This document shows positions 8,608 to 17,093 of a stretch of 38,931 nucleotides of DNA, piece after piece. Location of the stretch: the NCBI GenBank assembly GCA_027484085.1, contig JAIXQF010000003.1:1-38931 (forward strand), in the 5' to 3' direction. The notes under the pieces are model-generated. The model made no database searches. It was not told where the DNA came from and saw only the letters and a program-made list of their open reading frames with translations. The position numbers and the translations under genes are program-made. How positions within the stretch are numbered: the stretch's first letter is position 1; every line of letters starts with the position of its first letter. The stretch comes from Actinomycetales bacterium (GTDB taxonomy: Bacteria; Actinomycetota; Actinomycetes; S36-B12; UBA5976).

Positions 8608-9699
8608 GTGAATGTGGGCTTCGACAATAAAATTTTTATGATGCAACGAGTAGGTGGAGTTTCTCGTTATTTTCTTGAGCTATGTTCTCACTTGTCTTCT
8701 CTTAATTTAGCTGAAACTCGAATTTGTGCTGGTATTCATCAGAATGTCGAACTCAATTCTTCCAACAGGCATTTAAGCAGCGCCATCTATCTAGATTCAT
8801 TCTACTGGAGAAGACCTACATCAAAAATCATTAGATCTATTTCAGAAAAACTTAGCTTGAAACAGCTTAACACTTTTGCACCAGATATCATCCACCAAAC
8901 TTACTATTCAAACTATCAAAATCGTGATGCTCATCCTTTAGTTGTCACGGTATATGACTTTATCCATGAACTTTACTATCCCGAAAACAAGAGAAAAATT
9001 CAGGCAAAGAGAATTTCTATGGGGGTGGCAGATTCCATAATCGCTATTTCAGATAACACGAGAAAGGATCTAATTAGAATATATCCTGAGTACGCTCATA
9101 AAGTTAAAGTGGTTCATTTAGCAGCCAGTAAAATTTTCCATGCTGCTCCAACAGTACTTGAATCCCAGGATCCCTATGTTTTGTTTGTTGGTTCTCGAGG
9201 TGGTTACAAGAATTTCAACTCTGTGCTTCGTTCATTCGCAGAGTCTGAGTATTTAAGTACCAACTTCAAACTTCATGTCTTTGGTAACCAGAATTTCACA
9301 AAGTCCGAATTGGACTTAATTTTCAGTTTGGGGCTGGGAGACACTGTGCGATACTTTTCGGGAGGTGACGAGGAATTGTTAAAGCAATATCAGAATGCCA
9401 GGCTATTCGTTTACCCTTCTCTTTACGAGGGGTTTGGACTTCCAATAATTGAGGCCATGGCAAGCGGGTGTCCAGTTCTCTCAACGAATGCCGGTTCCAT
9501 GGGTGAGGTTTCGGGAGAGGGCGGATATTTCTTTGATGCAAATAAGCAGGGGGATTTACGGCGCAAGCTTGAGGCAGTGCTGAAGTCTGAAACATTAAGA
9601 ACTGAATTGATCAATTATGGATTCATAAATAGTTTGAGATTTGACTGGGAGTCCACTGCACGCGAAACTCACAAAATTTATCTAGAATCTTTGATTTAA
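8608..9699 (+). CDS. Glycosyltransferase family 4 (mannosyltransferase-like)
   Basis: A 363-residue GT4 protein. The N-terminus NVGFDNKIFMMQRVGGVSRYF is typical of the subgroup that starts with xVGFDNQIFxxQxxGGVSRYF, including mannosyl- and rhamnosyl-transferases of capsule and O-antigen clusters. Other marks are VVTVYDFIHELY (112-123), YVLFVGSRGGYKNF (190-203) and the donor motif YEGFGLPIIE with Glu274 and Glu282. The frame is open to a GTG at 8593, but homologous N-termini begin at the later GTG (8608), where a TACGCT -10 box sits six bases upstream. It is followed without spacing by the gene at 9700 (stop TAA directly abuts ATG), so the two are probably one transcript. Confidence 0.82.
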   Translation: MNVGFDNKIFMMQRVGGVSRYFLELCSHLSSLNLAETRICAGIHQNVELNSSNRHLSSAIYLDSFYWRRPTSKIIRSISEKLSLKQLNTFAPDIIHQTYYSNYQNRDAHPLVVTVYDFIHELYYPENKRKIQAKRISMGVADSIIAISDNTRKDLIRIYPEYAHKVKVVHLAASKIFHAAPTVLESQDPYVLFVGSRGGYKNFNSVLRSFAESEYLSTNFKLHVFGNQNFTKSELDLIFSLGLGDTVRYFSGGDEELLKQYQNARLFVYPSLYEGFGLPIIEAMASGCPVLSTNAGSMGEVSGEGGYFFDANKQGDLRRKLEAVLKSETLRTELINYGFINSLRFDWESTARETHKIYLESLI

Positions 9700-10653
9700 A
9701 TGTATGCGTCCGATAATCTCCCGGTTCTTATCGTGGCTTTCAAGCGCCCCGAAATGTTAAAGATGGTACTTCATTCTCTTGGTGAGTCAACTAACCCCGT
9801 CTACATTTGGCTTGACGGACCCCGAAACAATGACGAAGCAGAAGCAATCAGAAAATGCGTTGACGTGATTGATAATTCAGCGACGCTGAATCTCGTAAAA
9901 GTCTTCCATTCTCCTGCAAATATAGGGATCGGGTATGCAATTCCGCGAGCAATTCAATGGGTGTTTAGTTTCGAATCAGCAGTGGTCATTCTAGAAGATG
10001 ATGTTTTGGTTGATCCACATTTTTTTCATTTTGCTGCCTCTTGTCTCGAGAGCTTTAGAGATGATTACAGTGTCACCAGTATAATCGGGTTTAACTGCGT
10101 TCCCAAGACAGAGATACGAAATGCAAACACGAGTTACAGATTTTCGACGTACACTTCCTCATGGGCATGGGCTACTTGGCGTTCTAAATGGAATGAATTA
10201 GAGCCCTATATGCTTGAAGGATCACTCTCTTCATTTGTAGCACCGAGAACCGCAAAAAATTTTGCTGCGAGAATACGTTGGTTACAAGTACACAAAAAAA
10301 TGCACAATGGGTTGCACGTCTCCTGGGATCATCGCTGGCTATTGACTAACTGGAGTCTTAAGAAAATTCAGATTGTGTCAAATAATAATTATTGTGTGAA
10401 TATTGGATTTGGAGCGGACTCGACACACACCGTAGAGGTTCCTAGCTGGATGCCGAATGAAATAGCAGAATCATTTTCTTCCCGGAATGACTCTCTTGAG
10501 ATTGAGCAAGATACTCTTGCCGATCATTGGATGGCTAAACATGTTTACAAAACAAAGAATACGAATCTGATTAAACATTCAACAAAAATTATCTTATCCA
10601 GGATCTTACAATCTTTGAATATTCCTCTTCTACATATTCTGCGGCGTCATTAA
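9700..10653 (+). CDS. GT-A fold glycosyltransferase (GT2-like, LEDD motif)
   Basis: A 317-residue protein whose first part, LPVLIVAFKRPEMLKMVL (7-24), is the start of a GT-A nucleotide-sugar fold. VVILEDDVLVDP (95-106) provides the acidic metal-binding motif in the position of the DxD. The later string YTSSWAWATWRSKW is common in a group of cluster-encoded transferases annotated as sugar transferases or hemolysin-associated proteins. It should use a metal-bound nucleotide sugar; the sugar is unknown. The ATG directly follows the stop of the preceding transferase, giving a two-gene unit. Its last 65 bases overlap the 3' end of the opposite-strand gene at 10589. Both frames encode plausible C-termini, so both are kept. 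Confidence 0.7.
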   Translation: MYASDNLPVLIVAFKRPEMLKMVLHSLGESTNPVYIWLDGPRNNDEAEAIRKCVDVIDNSATLNLVKVFHSPANIGIGYAIPRAIQWVFSFESAVVILEDDVLVDPHFFHFAASCLESFRDDYSVTSIIGFNCVPKTEIRNANTSYRFSTYTSSWAWATWRSKWNELEPYMLEGSLSSFVAPRTAKNFAARIRWLQVHKKMHNGLHVSWDHRWLLTNWSLKKIQIVSNNNYCVNIGFGADSTHTVEVPSWMPNEIAESFSSRNDSLEIEQDTLADHWMAKHVYKTKNTNLIKHSTKIILSRILQSLNIPLLHILRRH

Positions 10654-11776
10654 TATTTACAAATCTCGTGCGCTCATTCGTAGTGTAGAAAAAACTTTTG
10701 TGAGAAACTTTTTGCCGAGACTTAGTTCTATAGAGAACACGATTCAAAATGCTTCCAAATACACCACAACTTTGAAATACGAAGACTGCGAGAGGCAAAA
10801 AAAATATTTCCTTATTTTGAAGAGCTGAAGTTTTCAAAATTTGGCTAAATTCTAGATTTTCCGCCTTCTTTTGGAAGAGTAAATCAAAAGCGACACGTAA
10901 ATTGATTATTAGTTTAATGTGGAAGCTTGATCTGAACGGTATTTGACGTAGGCATTCAGCTAGGTAAATCGATTCAACTTCCATTGAGTGAATCTTTTCG
11001 CTAATTGAAGGGTGGAGAGATAATCTAGAGTGAAGTTCGGGGGTAATTTGGTGTTCTTGATAAATCCGGGAATTCCTACTCATGCTCTTTCCGGATGTTC
11101 CAACAATTGTTAATGGAAAATCAATATCAACAAAATATTTTTCATGTAGTGTCATCAATACAGACGTGTAAATGTCTGGAATTATTGAATGATACAGATT
11201 CCCATCTCCACGAGATTTCAATTCTAAGATGACCTCTCGATGCACCAAACTACATGTATAAATTTGGGGCATATCGAACATGGTGCCCATTCCTAAAATT
11301 GTCTTGTAGAGCCGGCTTATACTTCTTTTTTTGCGCACTTTAGAGGTGCCGCAGATTTCGAATACCCTTTGTCCGTAAATGTCACTGACGTTATTCCAAA
11401 AATAATATGCTCGGCGCCATCTGAATACTCGATTCGATGGAAATCTTGAAATAAAGTTATCTGCAACGCTAAAGAACCAATTTAAAATCGAATCGTCTGC
11501 GCCTAATAATAGTATCCATTCACCAGTCGCATAGGATATTGCCCTTTCATAATTCAAGGACATTTGTAATTCAACTTCATTTTGAATTAATTTAAATCTA
11601 CGATCAAGCTTTAGGGACAACAGCACTTCCGAACTAGTTGTTATGAGATCATTAACAACTATTATGACTTCAAAATCTTGCCTATTTGATTCAATTAGGG
11701 GAATAAGGTTATATGGAAGGTATTCTGCACTATGTCTGATTGGGATAATTATTGAGTATTTAGGCTGAGTAATCAT
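10589..11776 (-). CDS. Glycosyltransferase family 2
   Basis: From the ATG at 11776 the protein has 395 residues. The N-terminus YSIIIPIRHSAEYL (7-20) and EWILLLGADDSI (86-97) are the nucleotide-binding strand and the acidic metal-binding motif of GT2. The C-terminal part is basic and probably contacts the membrane or the acceptor. The frame extends to an ATG at 11794, but AAGG sits five to six bases before the internal ATG, which also begins nearer the conserved fold. It follows the WavE-type gene by one base, so these - strand genes (13756 to 10589) are probably co-transcribed. The 3' end overlaps the convergent gene at 9700 by 65 bases. Donor and acceptor are not deducible. Confidence 0.78.
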   Translation of the reverse strand: MITQPKYSIIIPIRHSAEYLPYNLIPLIESNRQDFEVIIVVNDLITTSSEVLLSLKLDRRFKLIQNEVELQMSLNYERAISYATGEWILLLGADDSILNWFFSVADNFISRFPSNRVFRWRRAYYFWNNVSDIYGQRVFEICGTSKVRKKRSISRLYKTILGMGTMFDMPQIYTCSLVHREVILELKSRGDGNLYHSIIPDIYTSVLMTLHEKYFVDIDFPLTIVGTSGKSMSRNSRIYQEHQITPELHSRLSLHPSISEKIHSMEVESIYLAECLRQIPFRSSFHIKLIINLRVAFDLLFQKKAENLEFSQILKTSALQNKEIFFLPLAVFVFQSCGVFGSILNRVLYRTKSRQKVSHKSFFYTTNERTRFVNINDAAEYVEEEYSKIVRSWIR

Positions 11777-11795
11777 GCTTGCCTTAGTAAACATA

Positions 11796-12845
11796 TCAAA
11801 AACTTTTTTCGTTGATCAGAGATAAGAGCTGATGCCTTGACTTAGCTATGTACTGATCGCTATCTCGATACAATTCAATCCACTCCCAATCTTGCATTGA
11901 GATAAGTCCTAAATCGCTAATCTGAAATCTTGAGCGATTAGATAGCTCTCTCTTAGAGTTCTTCGCCCATACTAAGTCTAAGTTGTTTTCATTTACTATG
12001 ACAAAATAATCACGAATGACGTTTAAGCTTTGGATTAGTGAATAATCAGGAGAAATTCCTTTTTTCATTAAATCCTGAGTAATCAAATACTCCTCAGCAA
12101 ATTGAATTCCGTTCCTTGCCCAGTTAGGCCGTGATACACCTGGATATTCGCCTGGGTTATTGTCGACAATATTTCTATCTTTTGTCATAAAGTCGCAATC
12201 CCAAAACTCGATCAATCGATCTTTTGAAGAGTATTGGATTTGATCGCTTGCTGAATAACATCTGAATTTCATCGAGTTAAAACTTGGTACCAAAATCTTT
12301 GTCTGATTGCCTGCAGTACCGTACTGTGAAAAAATTGATGATAGGTAATCTAAGGCGAGGACGTCATAGATCCTCATATCGGTTCTGGTTTTCAGCACGA
12401 ATTCAATCGAATCATCCAAATTCGACAATCCTGCTCTTGTCGTTTGTATTTGAAGATTCACATTTCCTACCCCGGAGTGACTAATCGGTTCCGAAGTTAC
12501 GACCTTAATTCCTTCTCTTTCAAAATTCAATCTTAGCAAGTCATCTATTTTCCAAGTAGAAAGGATAATTTGAGCATTTGGAAAAAATTTTCTGTACATG
12601 TAAACTGAATTAAAAGTAAATTTTTCCTTGCCTTGCACATCACCTTGCACGAGAACCGCAACTTGAGGATATCTATCGGAGCTTTTGCATAATATTCTGT
12701 TTTCGGTACGTAAGGAATATGACATATTGACATCATGTAACTTCTCTATTCTTTTGAACACCTTCTCGAGGATCGAAATTATCCTGTTAACGCTGAAAAT
12801 GGTTCGTTTAGACTCTCTCAAATTCCAGTGAACCCTGTGTCTCAT
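11796..12845 (-). CDS. WavE-family lipopolysaccharide/polysaccharide synthesis protein
   Basis: A 349-residue protein. The segment QVAVLVQGDVQG (61-72), then YRKFFPNAQIILSTW (84-98) and KTRTDMRIY (152-160), match the WavE family, which is found in LPS core and capsule clusters and has features of a GT-A transferase, with the TDMRIY acidic site as the likely catalytic or donor centre. In Vibrio cholerae WavE is needed for core oligosaccharide synthesis; its reaction is not firmly known. Its start overlaps the stop of the upstream gene in an ATGA, and the downstream GT2 frame starts one base after its stop, so it is in a tight operon. It probably adds a sugar to the same glycan as its neighbours. 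Confidence 0.72.
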   Translation of the reverse strand: MRHRVHWNLRESKRTIFSVNRIISILEKVFKRIEKLHDVNMSYSLRTENRILCKSSDRYPQVAVLVQGDVQGKEKFTFNSVYMYRKFFPNAQIILSTWKIDDLLRLNFEREGIKVVTSEPISHSGVGNVNLQIQTTRAGLSNLDDSIEFVLKTRTDMRIYDVLALDYLSSIFSQYGTAGNQTKILVPSFNSMKFRCYSASDQIQYSSKDRLIEFWDCDFMTKDRNIVDNNPGEYPGVSRPNWARNGIQFAEEYLITQDLMKKGISPDYSLIQSLNVIRDYFVIVNENNLDLVWAKNSKRELSNRSRFQISDLGLISMQDWEWIELYRDSDQYIAKSRHQLLSLINEKSF

Positions 12846-13756
12846 GAAGCACGCCGATTTGAATACATTATTAGCCTTTGAAGTATTCGATTGAAAATTA
12901 TTCTGGCACCTGGATTAATTAGACTCGCCCAGCAAACAATCACAATTTTTATTTTTGAAAACTTGAATGAGGATCCTAGTAAATCTTGAATCGAATCTAT
13001 TTGTTCTTCGGATAAGGACGTAGGCAGTTCTCCAAAAAGTCTTGTTATTTTAGGCAAGTTCCCCTGGAACTCGGCATCTTCTGAATTAATCTCATATGTT
13101 GGGCGGTCAACTCTCGTCAATTTAACATCACGATCAATTATCTGCGAAGGAATCTTGAGTTGAACAGCATATGCGATTTGAGTTCCATATCCCTCTGAAA
13201 ATGTGTACTGCGCTTCGCGTAAAACTCCGTAGAGTTTGGCTAGAAATTGTGGATCACTACTTCCTCCTGCAGTCACAACCTTTAGGCCAGCGCCTTCATA
13301 AAACTCTTGCCGTGAGCTACCCATGTCATGAGGATGGAGACATATTCTCACGGGCTGATAAATGCTTGGGAGGTTTCGAACAAACTCCAGATTTTCCAAA
13401 TCTGAAATTCCCAGCGAAATAACACCTGGAACGCTATGAAATGGGAAAAAAACTGACCCAGCCGCATTGCTTGATTGCTTCCATCCATATTTTTTTGCCA
13501 TCAGTAACCAAGGATGCTTAATACCGACCACTTTACTACCCTTTTTATTTTTTGGATCTTCGGCAATTCGCTTGCTCCAAGTTATGTAGAAAGGAGCGGT
13601 GTCCTGCACGCCTTCTTCTTCGATTTTTAATGATCCGATGGAAACTCCGTGGTCAGAAGAAAAGAATAAAGGAAGAAATCGCGGATAATTTCCCCATCTA
13701 CGAAAGAAAAAACCCATTCCGTAAATTTCAGAAGTAAATGAAAATCTGAATGTCAT
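12842..13756 (-). CDS. Unrecognised polysaccharide-cluster protein, possibly GT-B-like
   Basis: I do not recognise a characterised family. The 304-residue product has no signal peptide. Visible features are SSDHGVSIGS (33-42), IKHPWLLMAKK (79-89), SVFFPFHSVPG (101-111), a ICLHPHDMGSSRQEFYEGAG segment (138-157) and SEGYGTQIAYAVQLKIPSQI (187-206). The last resembles the donor-site helix of GT-B enzymes, where a protein checks whether a sequence S..G.Q.AYA...IP lies beneath the nucleotide. HPHD is reminiscent of the HP motif of CDP-glycerol and sialyl transferases. A role as glycosyl- or glycerophosphotransferase is therefore possible but not shown. It leads the - strand run (this gene, WavE, GT2), overlapping the next start in an ATGA. 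Confidence 0.5.
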   Translation of the reverse strand: MTFRFSFTSEIYGMGFFFRRWGNYPRFLPLFFSSDHGVSIGSLKIEEEGVQDTAPFYITWSKRIAEDPKNKKGSKVVGIKHPWLLMAKKYGWKQSSNAAGSVFFPFHSVPGVISLGISDLENLEFVRNLPSIYQPVRICLHPHDMGSSRQEFYEGAGLKVVTAGGSSDPQFLAKLYGVLREAQYTFSEGYGTQIAYAVQLKIPSQIIDRDVKLTRVDRPTYEINSEDAEFQGNLPKITRLFGELPTSLSEEQIDSIQDLLGSSFKFSKIKIVIVCWASLINPGARIIFNRILQRLIMYSNRRAS

Positions 13757-13858
13757 TGATGTCCAAATAGACTCGAAATCATATTAGGAATATTACTAGA
13801 ACTTTACAGAATTTTGAGAAAAAACATCAATTATGAAGTTTTTTAATAGTCGATTTTG

Positions 13859-14590
13859 TCAATAGCCACATCTTTGACAATGGTAGTGGTACCTTTGAAA
13901 ATGGCCCCGAGAAACTAAATGGAAAGCTCTCAAAGCTAAATCGTATAATTTATCCACAGCGCAAATCCAAACAATTTTGCTAGTGCTAGTTTTGATAAAA
14001 AGTTGATCAAAATAAGATTCGTTTTTACTTATTCGACAAATAGATTTCTTAAACCCTGAACTACACAATAATGTCGCTAGCTCTCTTTCTGTAGGTACAT
14101 CATAGTAGCCCTGATTTGTAATCCCTATTTCGCATACGATGTATCGAACGCGATTGAGAATGCTGGTGGAGCCTACTAGCACATTTAATTCAGCCCCTTG
14201 AACATCTAGAACTAACATCGCATTTGAATCAATCAACTCTCCTTCAAGTGATTTGTCTAATGTTAAAGTTCGAAGGAGCGGGGTTCCTTTTGGTACATGA
14301 AGGGATTCGGGCGTGCTTGCTAATACACTACTATTTTCTGATTGCGCCATCTCGTGAAATTCCAAGAGTAAATCTGGTTGGTTCCAAGCAATTCCTTGAA
14401 AAACGGTGTCTTGAGGGAATTTTTCTCTAAGTTGAATAGCCAGATCGGGCAACGCCTCGAACCAAAAAAAGTTTTCGACGCCCAATTTTTCATAATCTGT
14501 TCGGCCTTGCCCTTTATGCGCTCCAACATGGATAATACTTTTAGGTCTGATGCCAAATCCAAAACGCATGAGACTTGTATTCCTAATCAT
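13859..14590 (-). CDS. FkbM-family SAM-dependent methyltransferase
   Basis: A 243-residue protein beginning with PKSIIHVGAHKGQGRTDYEK (16-35), the SAM-binding GxHxGQ motif of FkbM methyltransferases. It continues with NFFWFEALP, the acidic strand that binds the SAM ribose, NSSVL, and LVLDVQGAELNVLVG (about 121-135), the DVQGAE block diagnostic of FkbM. These enzymes usually O-methylate a sugar hydroxyl, here presumably on the surface glycan. The C-terminal end is His/Tyr/Cys-rich (HFQRYHYHCQRCGY), an unusual tail. The ATG at 14590 follows a TAAAAT box by exactly six bases, so translation is probably leaderless. It is divergent from the nonulosonate operon. Confidence 0.82.
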   Translation of the reverse strand: MIRNTSLMRFGFGIRPKSIIHVGAHKGQGRTDYEKLGVENFFWFEALPDLAIQLREKFPQDTVFQGIAWNQPDLLLEFHEMAQSENSSVLASTPESLHVPKGTPLLRTLTLDKSLEGELIDSNAMLVLDVQGAELNVLVGSTSILNRVRYIVCEIGITNQGYYDVPTERELATLLCSSGFKKSICRISKNESYFDQLFIKTSTSKIVWICAVDKLYDLALRAFHLVSRGHFQRYHYHCQRCGY

Positions 14591-14596
14591 GTCACC

Positions 14597-14602
14597 ATTT
14601 TA
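14597..14602 (-). promoter_or_regulatory. -10 box of the FkbM gene, predicted leaderless
   Basis: TAAAAT on the - strand (14597-14602) is followed by six bases and the ATG at 14590. A TTGTCA hexamer lies 15 bases further upstream and could act as a short-spaced -35. Confidence 0.45.
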
Positions 14603-14769
14603 TCTCAAATAAGGAGTTGACAAATACTTCACGGGAAACAGATTGATATTATCAAGTCATGACTTTGTGTCAATTCCCCTCGACACCTTGGTCAGTTCAA
14701 TCCTATGTCTTCTGGGGACTCCATTTGAGCCGGATTTTATCTTGTGGAATCTTGTTGAATTGAGTTCGA

Positions 14770-14775
14770 TAGACT
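14770..14775 (+). promoter_or_regulatory. -10 box upstream of the nonulosonate operon
   Basis: TAGACT at 14770-14775, within CGATAGACT, is followed by six bases and an ATG at 14782 that opens a 14-codon frame. The same nine bases occur on the - strand at the tmk promoter (32417-32425) and in the 37360 region. It would drive the operon starting at 14855 with a leader of about 75 bases. Confidence 0.45.
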
Positions 14776-14781
14776 ACCTTC

Positions 14782-14826
14782 ATGCCCTTCGAATACTTCT
14801 CTAACCTTGCTTACGGCCTTGCATGA
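14782..14826 (+). CDS. Possible 14-residue leader peptide (uORF) of the nonulosonate operon
   Basis: ATG at 14782 gives MPFEYFSNLAYGLA and stops at TGA. It lies six bases downstream of a TAGACT box, the same arrangement as at several genuine leaderless starts here. It ends 28 bases before the ATG of the oxidoreductase gene, in another frame. It may be a chance frame, a translated leader that helps ribosomes reach the next start (which has no ribosome site), or the product of a wrongly placed promoter. No match to a known leader peptide was recognised. Confidence 0.25.
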   Translation: MPFEYFSNLAYGLA

Positions 14827-14854
14827 ATGTTTTTCTGCCTTTTGAAAGTTTTTT

Positions 14855-15790
14855 ATGCAAGTGATTAAGAATGCGATTCTTCTCGGGCTCGGCAAAATCG
14901 GGCTCGATTATGACCTCTCTCCGTCGGGATTTTTCCCCAATCAAACCATGACGCACTTAAATGCGTTGCTTAAGTCTGATATCTATAGGATCTGCGCCGT
15001 AGCCGATGTTGATTCAACGAAGCGCGAATTTGTAAGAAATTTCTACTTCGGACCAGCTGTTAGTGACTTGAAGCAGCTCAAAGTACTTGGTGGAATCGAT
15101 TTGCTAACATTAGCAACGCCTACCTCTACGCATTTGGCAGTACTTCGCGACCTGCCAGCGAATCTCGTTCCGAAAATTATTCTGATAGAAAAACCTGTCG
15201 GGGTAAATTTGACAGAATGTATAGATATACATGATTGGGCTAGCTCAAACTCCGTTACAGTTTTTGTGAATTACTTCCGACGCCATCTGCCATCTGTAAA
15301 GCAGGCGAGAGATTATATTTCACAGCTCGAATTGGGAAGTCTCTGCTCAGTTTCTGTAGATTCTTATGGAAGCATGTTAAATATTTTTTCCCATTTTATG
15401 GATCTAGGCATGACACTCACGAACAGGAAGTTATATTGTGGCTGCCCTAAATCTAGTCTTATAAATAATGAAACTAAAAAGTCATTAGTTTGCAATAGCT
15501 GCAAAGTGGAGTATTCGTTTGTCGGTTTGCATGGCCCCAAGAAAACTAGTCAAAGCAGAATCTGTTTTGAAAACTATTCAATCGACATCCATCTAGATGG
15601 CATGGAGGTAGTAATAACAAAGTCAGATGGGACAAAGTTGGTTGAATTTAGAACCCCTGAGTCCCTGTACCTCAATTATCAAAGTCTCGTGTACTCTGAT
15701 ATTGGGCATAGATCGGAAGACTGGACCTACTTGATTGGGTTAGATCAGGCTATTCAAATTCATAAATTTGTAGAGAGCATGGTGTCATAG
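14855..15790 (+). CDS. Gfo/Idh/MocA-family oxidoreductase with a Cys-rich insertion
   Basis: A 311-residue NAD(P)-dependent dehydrogenase. The N-terminal Rossmann motif is LLGLGKIGLDYD (9-20), the family signature EKPVG is at 112-116, and SHFMDLG (179-185) holds the histidine usually seen near the active site. Relatives in polysaccharide clusters (WbpB/WlbA) oxidise C-3 of a UDP-sugar before transamination, which fits the aminotransferase that follows. Its substrate here is unknown. Unusual is a CxC-x15-CxxC arrangement at Cys195, Cys197, Cys213 and Cys216 in the C-terminal domain, which looks like a zinc site and is not part of the usual fold. First gene of a tight operon of seven; ATG at 14855 lacks an evident ribosome site. 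Confidence 0.78.
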   Translation: MQVIKNAILLGLGKIGLDYDLSPSGFFPNQTMTHLNALLKSDIYRICAVADVDSTKREFVRNFYFGPAVSDLKQLKVLGGIDLLTLATPTSTHLAVLRDLPANLVPKIILIEKPVGVNLTECIDIHDWASSNSVTVFVNYFRRHLPSVKQARDYISQLELGSLCSVSVDSYGSMLNIFSHFMDLGMTLTNRKLYCGCPKSSLINNETKKSLVCNSCKVEYSFVGLHGPKKTSQSRICFENYSIDIHLDGMEVVITKSDGTKLVEFRTPESLYLNYQSLVYSDIGHRSEDWTYLIGLDQAIQIHKFVESMVS

Positions 15791-15791
15791 G

Positions 15792-17084
15792 GTGGTAAGT
15801 AAGAACGACTTAGCGATTCTCGGTGGCAAACCTTGCATCCAGACGTCATTTATCGATTACAACTCGATCCGTTCGAGCGATGTGAAAGAAGCGTTAAAGG
15901 TCCTGGATAGTGGAAAATTGTCGAGGTTTGTGGGCACGAGTGGTGATTTCTTCTTGGGTGGCGAGTCAGTTAGATCCATGGAGGCTTCCTGGAGCTCGTA
16001 TTTTGGCACTGGCTTTGCAGTTTCATGCAATTCGTGGACTTCGGGGCTCTGGCTGGCTATCGGAGCCCTAGGGTTGGAGCCTGGGTCTGAAATTATTGTC
16101 AGCAGTTGGACAATGGCTGCAACAGCAACCACTATTCTGCATTGGAATTTGATTCCGGTGTTTGCAGACATCGACCGATTTACTTTCAATTTGGACCCGA
16201 TCGATGTAGAGAGTCGAATTACAAAACGTACCAGGGCGATAGTTTCGCCTGATATTTTCGGTCAGTCGGCAGATATTGAAAGCCTTAAAAAAATTTGCCA
16301 AAAATATGATTTGAAATTGGTGAGCGATACTGCCCAGTCCCCAGGGGCAAAACGCAACGGCTATTTTGCTGGGACTGAATCTGACATTGGAGGGTATAGC
16401 CTCAACTACCATAAACACATCCATTCTGGTGAAGGTGGAGTTGCGGTGACTAATTCCCCCGAACTTGCGCAACGAATGCAACTTCTTCGGAATCACGGGG
16501 AAGTAATTGTTGGGCAGAATCCAGAACTCGAAAATCAATTTGGAATTCTTGGCATGAACATGAGGCTCGGTGAAATTGAATCAGCAATTGCCCAAAATCA
16601 ACTTTCTTCTTTGAATGTCGCCATTGAGTCTCGTCGGAAGGCGGCACAAATTTTCTCCAGTCTTATTGCTGATTTCGTGGGAATTTCTTTGCCTGCGTTA
16701 CTGCCAGGTAACGATCATGTTTATTACGTTTATGGTTTGAAATTTAACGTTGAAGAAATCGGCGTAAGTCGCTCTACGCTTGTTAGTGCCCTCAAAGCAG
16801 AAGGAGTTCCTGCCATTCAAGAGGGTTATCAAAATATTCACACTCTGCCACTTTTCCATAAAGAACTGACGTATCGAGGAAATAAACTCCCTTATAGTCT
16901 TCTTCCAAGAAAAAGGAGAAGGGAACTTGCCGCCACTCAATTAACAGTCGCAGAAAGACTCCACCAATCTGAATTTGTAGGAATCAACTGGTGCGCAAAA
17001 AAATATTCTGATTCCGAAGTACGATTACTTGGACGCGCATTTGAAAAAGTGTGGTCTAATTTGAATTTGTTAAGAAAAATATAG
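15792..17084 (+). CDS. DegT/DnrJ/EryC1/StrS-family PLP aminotransferase
   Basis: A 430-residue sugar aminotransferase, longer than the usual 360-400. It shows SCNSWTSGLWLAIGALGLEPG (78-98), the PLP-phosphate region, SDTAQSPGA (178-186) with Asp179 for the PLP ring nitrogen, and NYHKHIHSGEGG (205-216) with Lys208 as the Schiff-base lysine. It should transfer an amino group, normally from glutamate, to a keto-sugar. Position directly after the oxidoreductase (one-base gap) suggests an oxidise-then-aminate pair, as in WbpB/WbpE. It is not PseC, which has its own gene at 24357. The amino group would then be available to the acetyltransferase domain of the next gene. GTG start, weak AGGG nearby. 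Confidence 0.85.
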   Translation: MVSKNDLAILGGKPCIQTSFIDYNSIRSSDVKEALKVLDSGKLSRFVGTSGDFFLGGESVRSMEASWSSYFGTGFAVSCNSWTSGLWLAIGALGLEPGSEIIVSSWTMAATATTILHWNLIPVFADIDRFTFNLDPIDVESRITKRTRAIVSPDIFGQSADIESLKKICQKYDLKLVSDTAQSPGAKRNGYFAGTESDIGGYSLNYHKHIHSGEGGVAVTNSPELAQRMQLLRNHGEVIVGQNPELENQFGILGMNMRLGEIESAIAQNQLSSLNVAIESRRKAAQIFSSLIADFVGISLPALLPGNDHVYYVYGLKFNVEEIGVSRSTLVSALKAEGVPAIQEGYQNIHTLPLFHKELTYRGNKLPYSLLPRKRRRELAATQLTVAERLHQSEFVGINWCAKKYSDSEVRLLGRAFEKVWSNLNLLRKI

Positions 17085-17093
17085 GTCGTTTTC

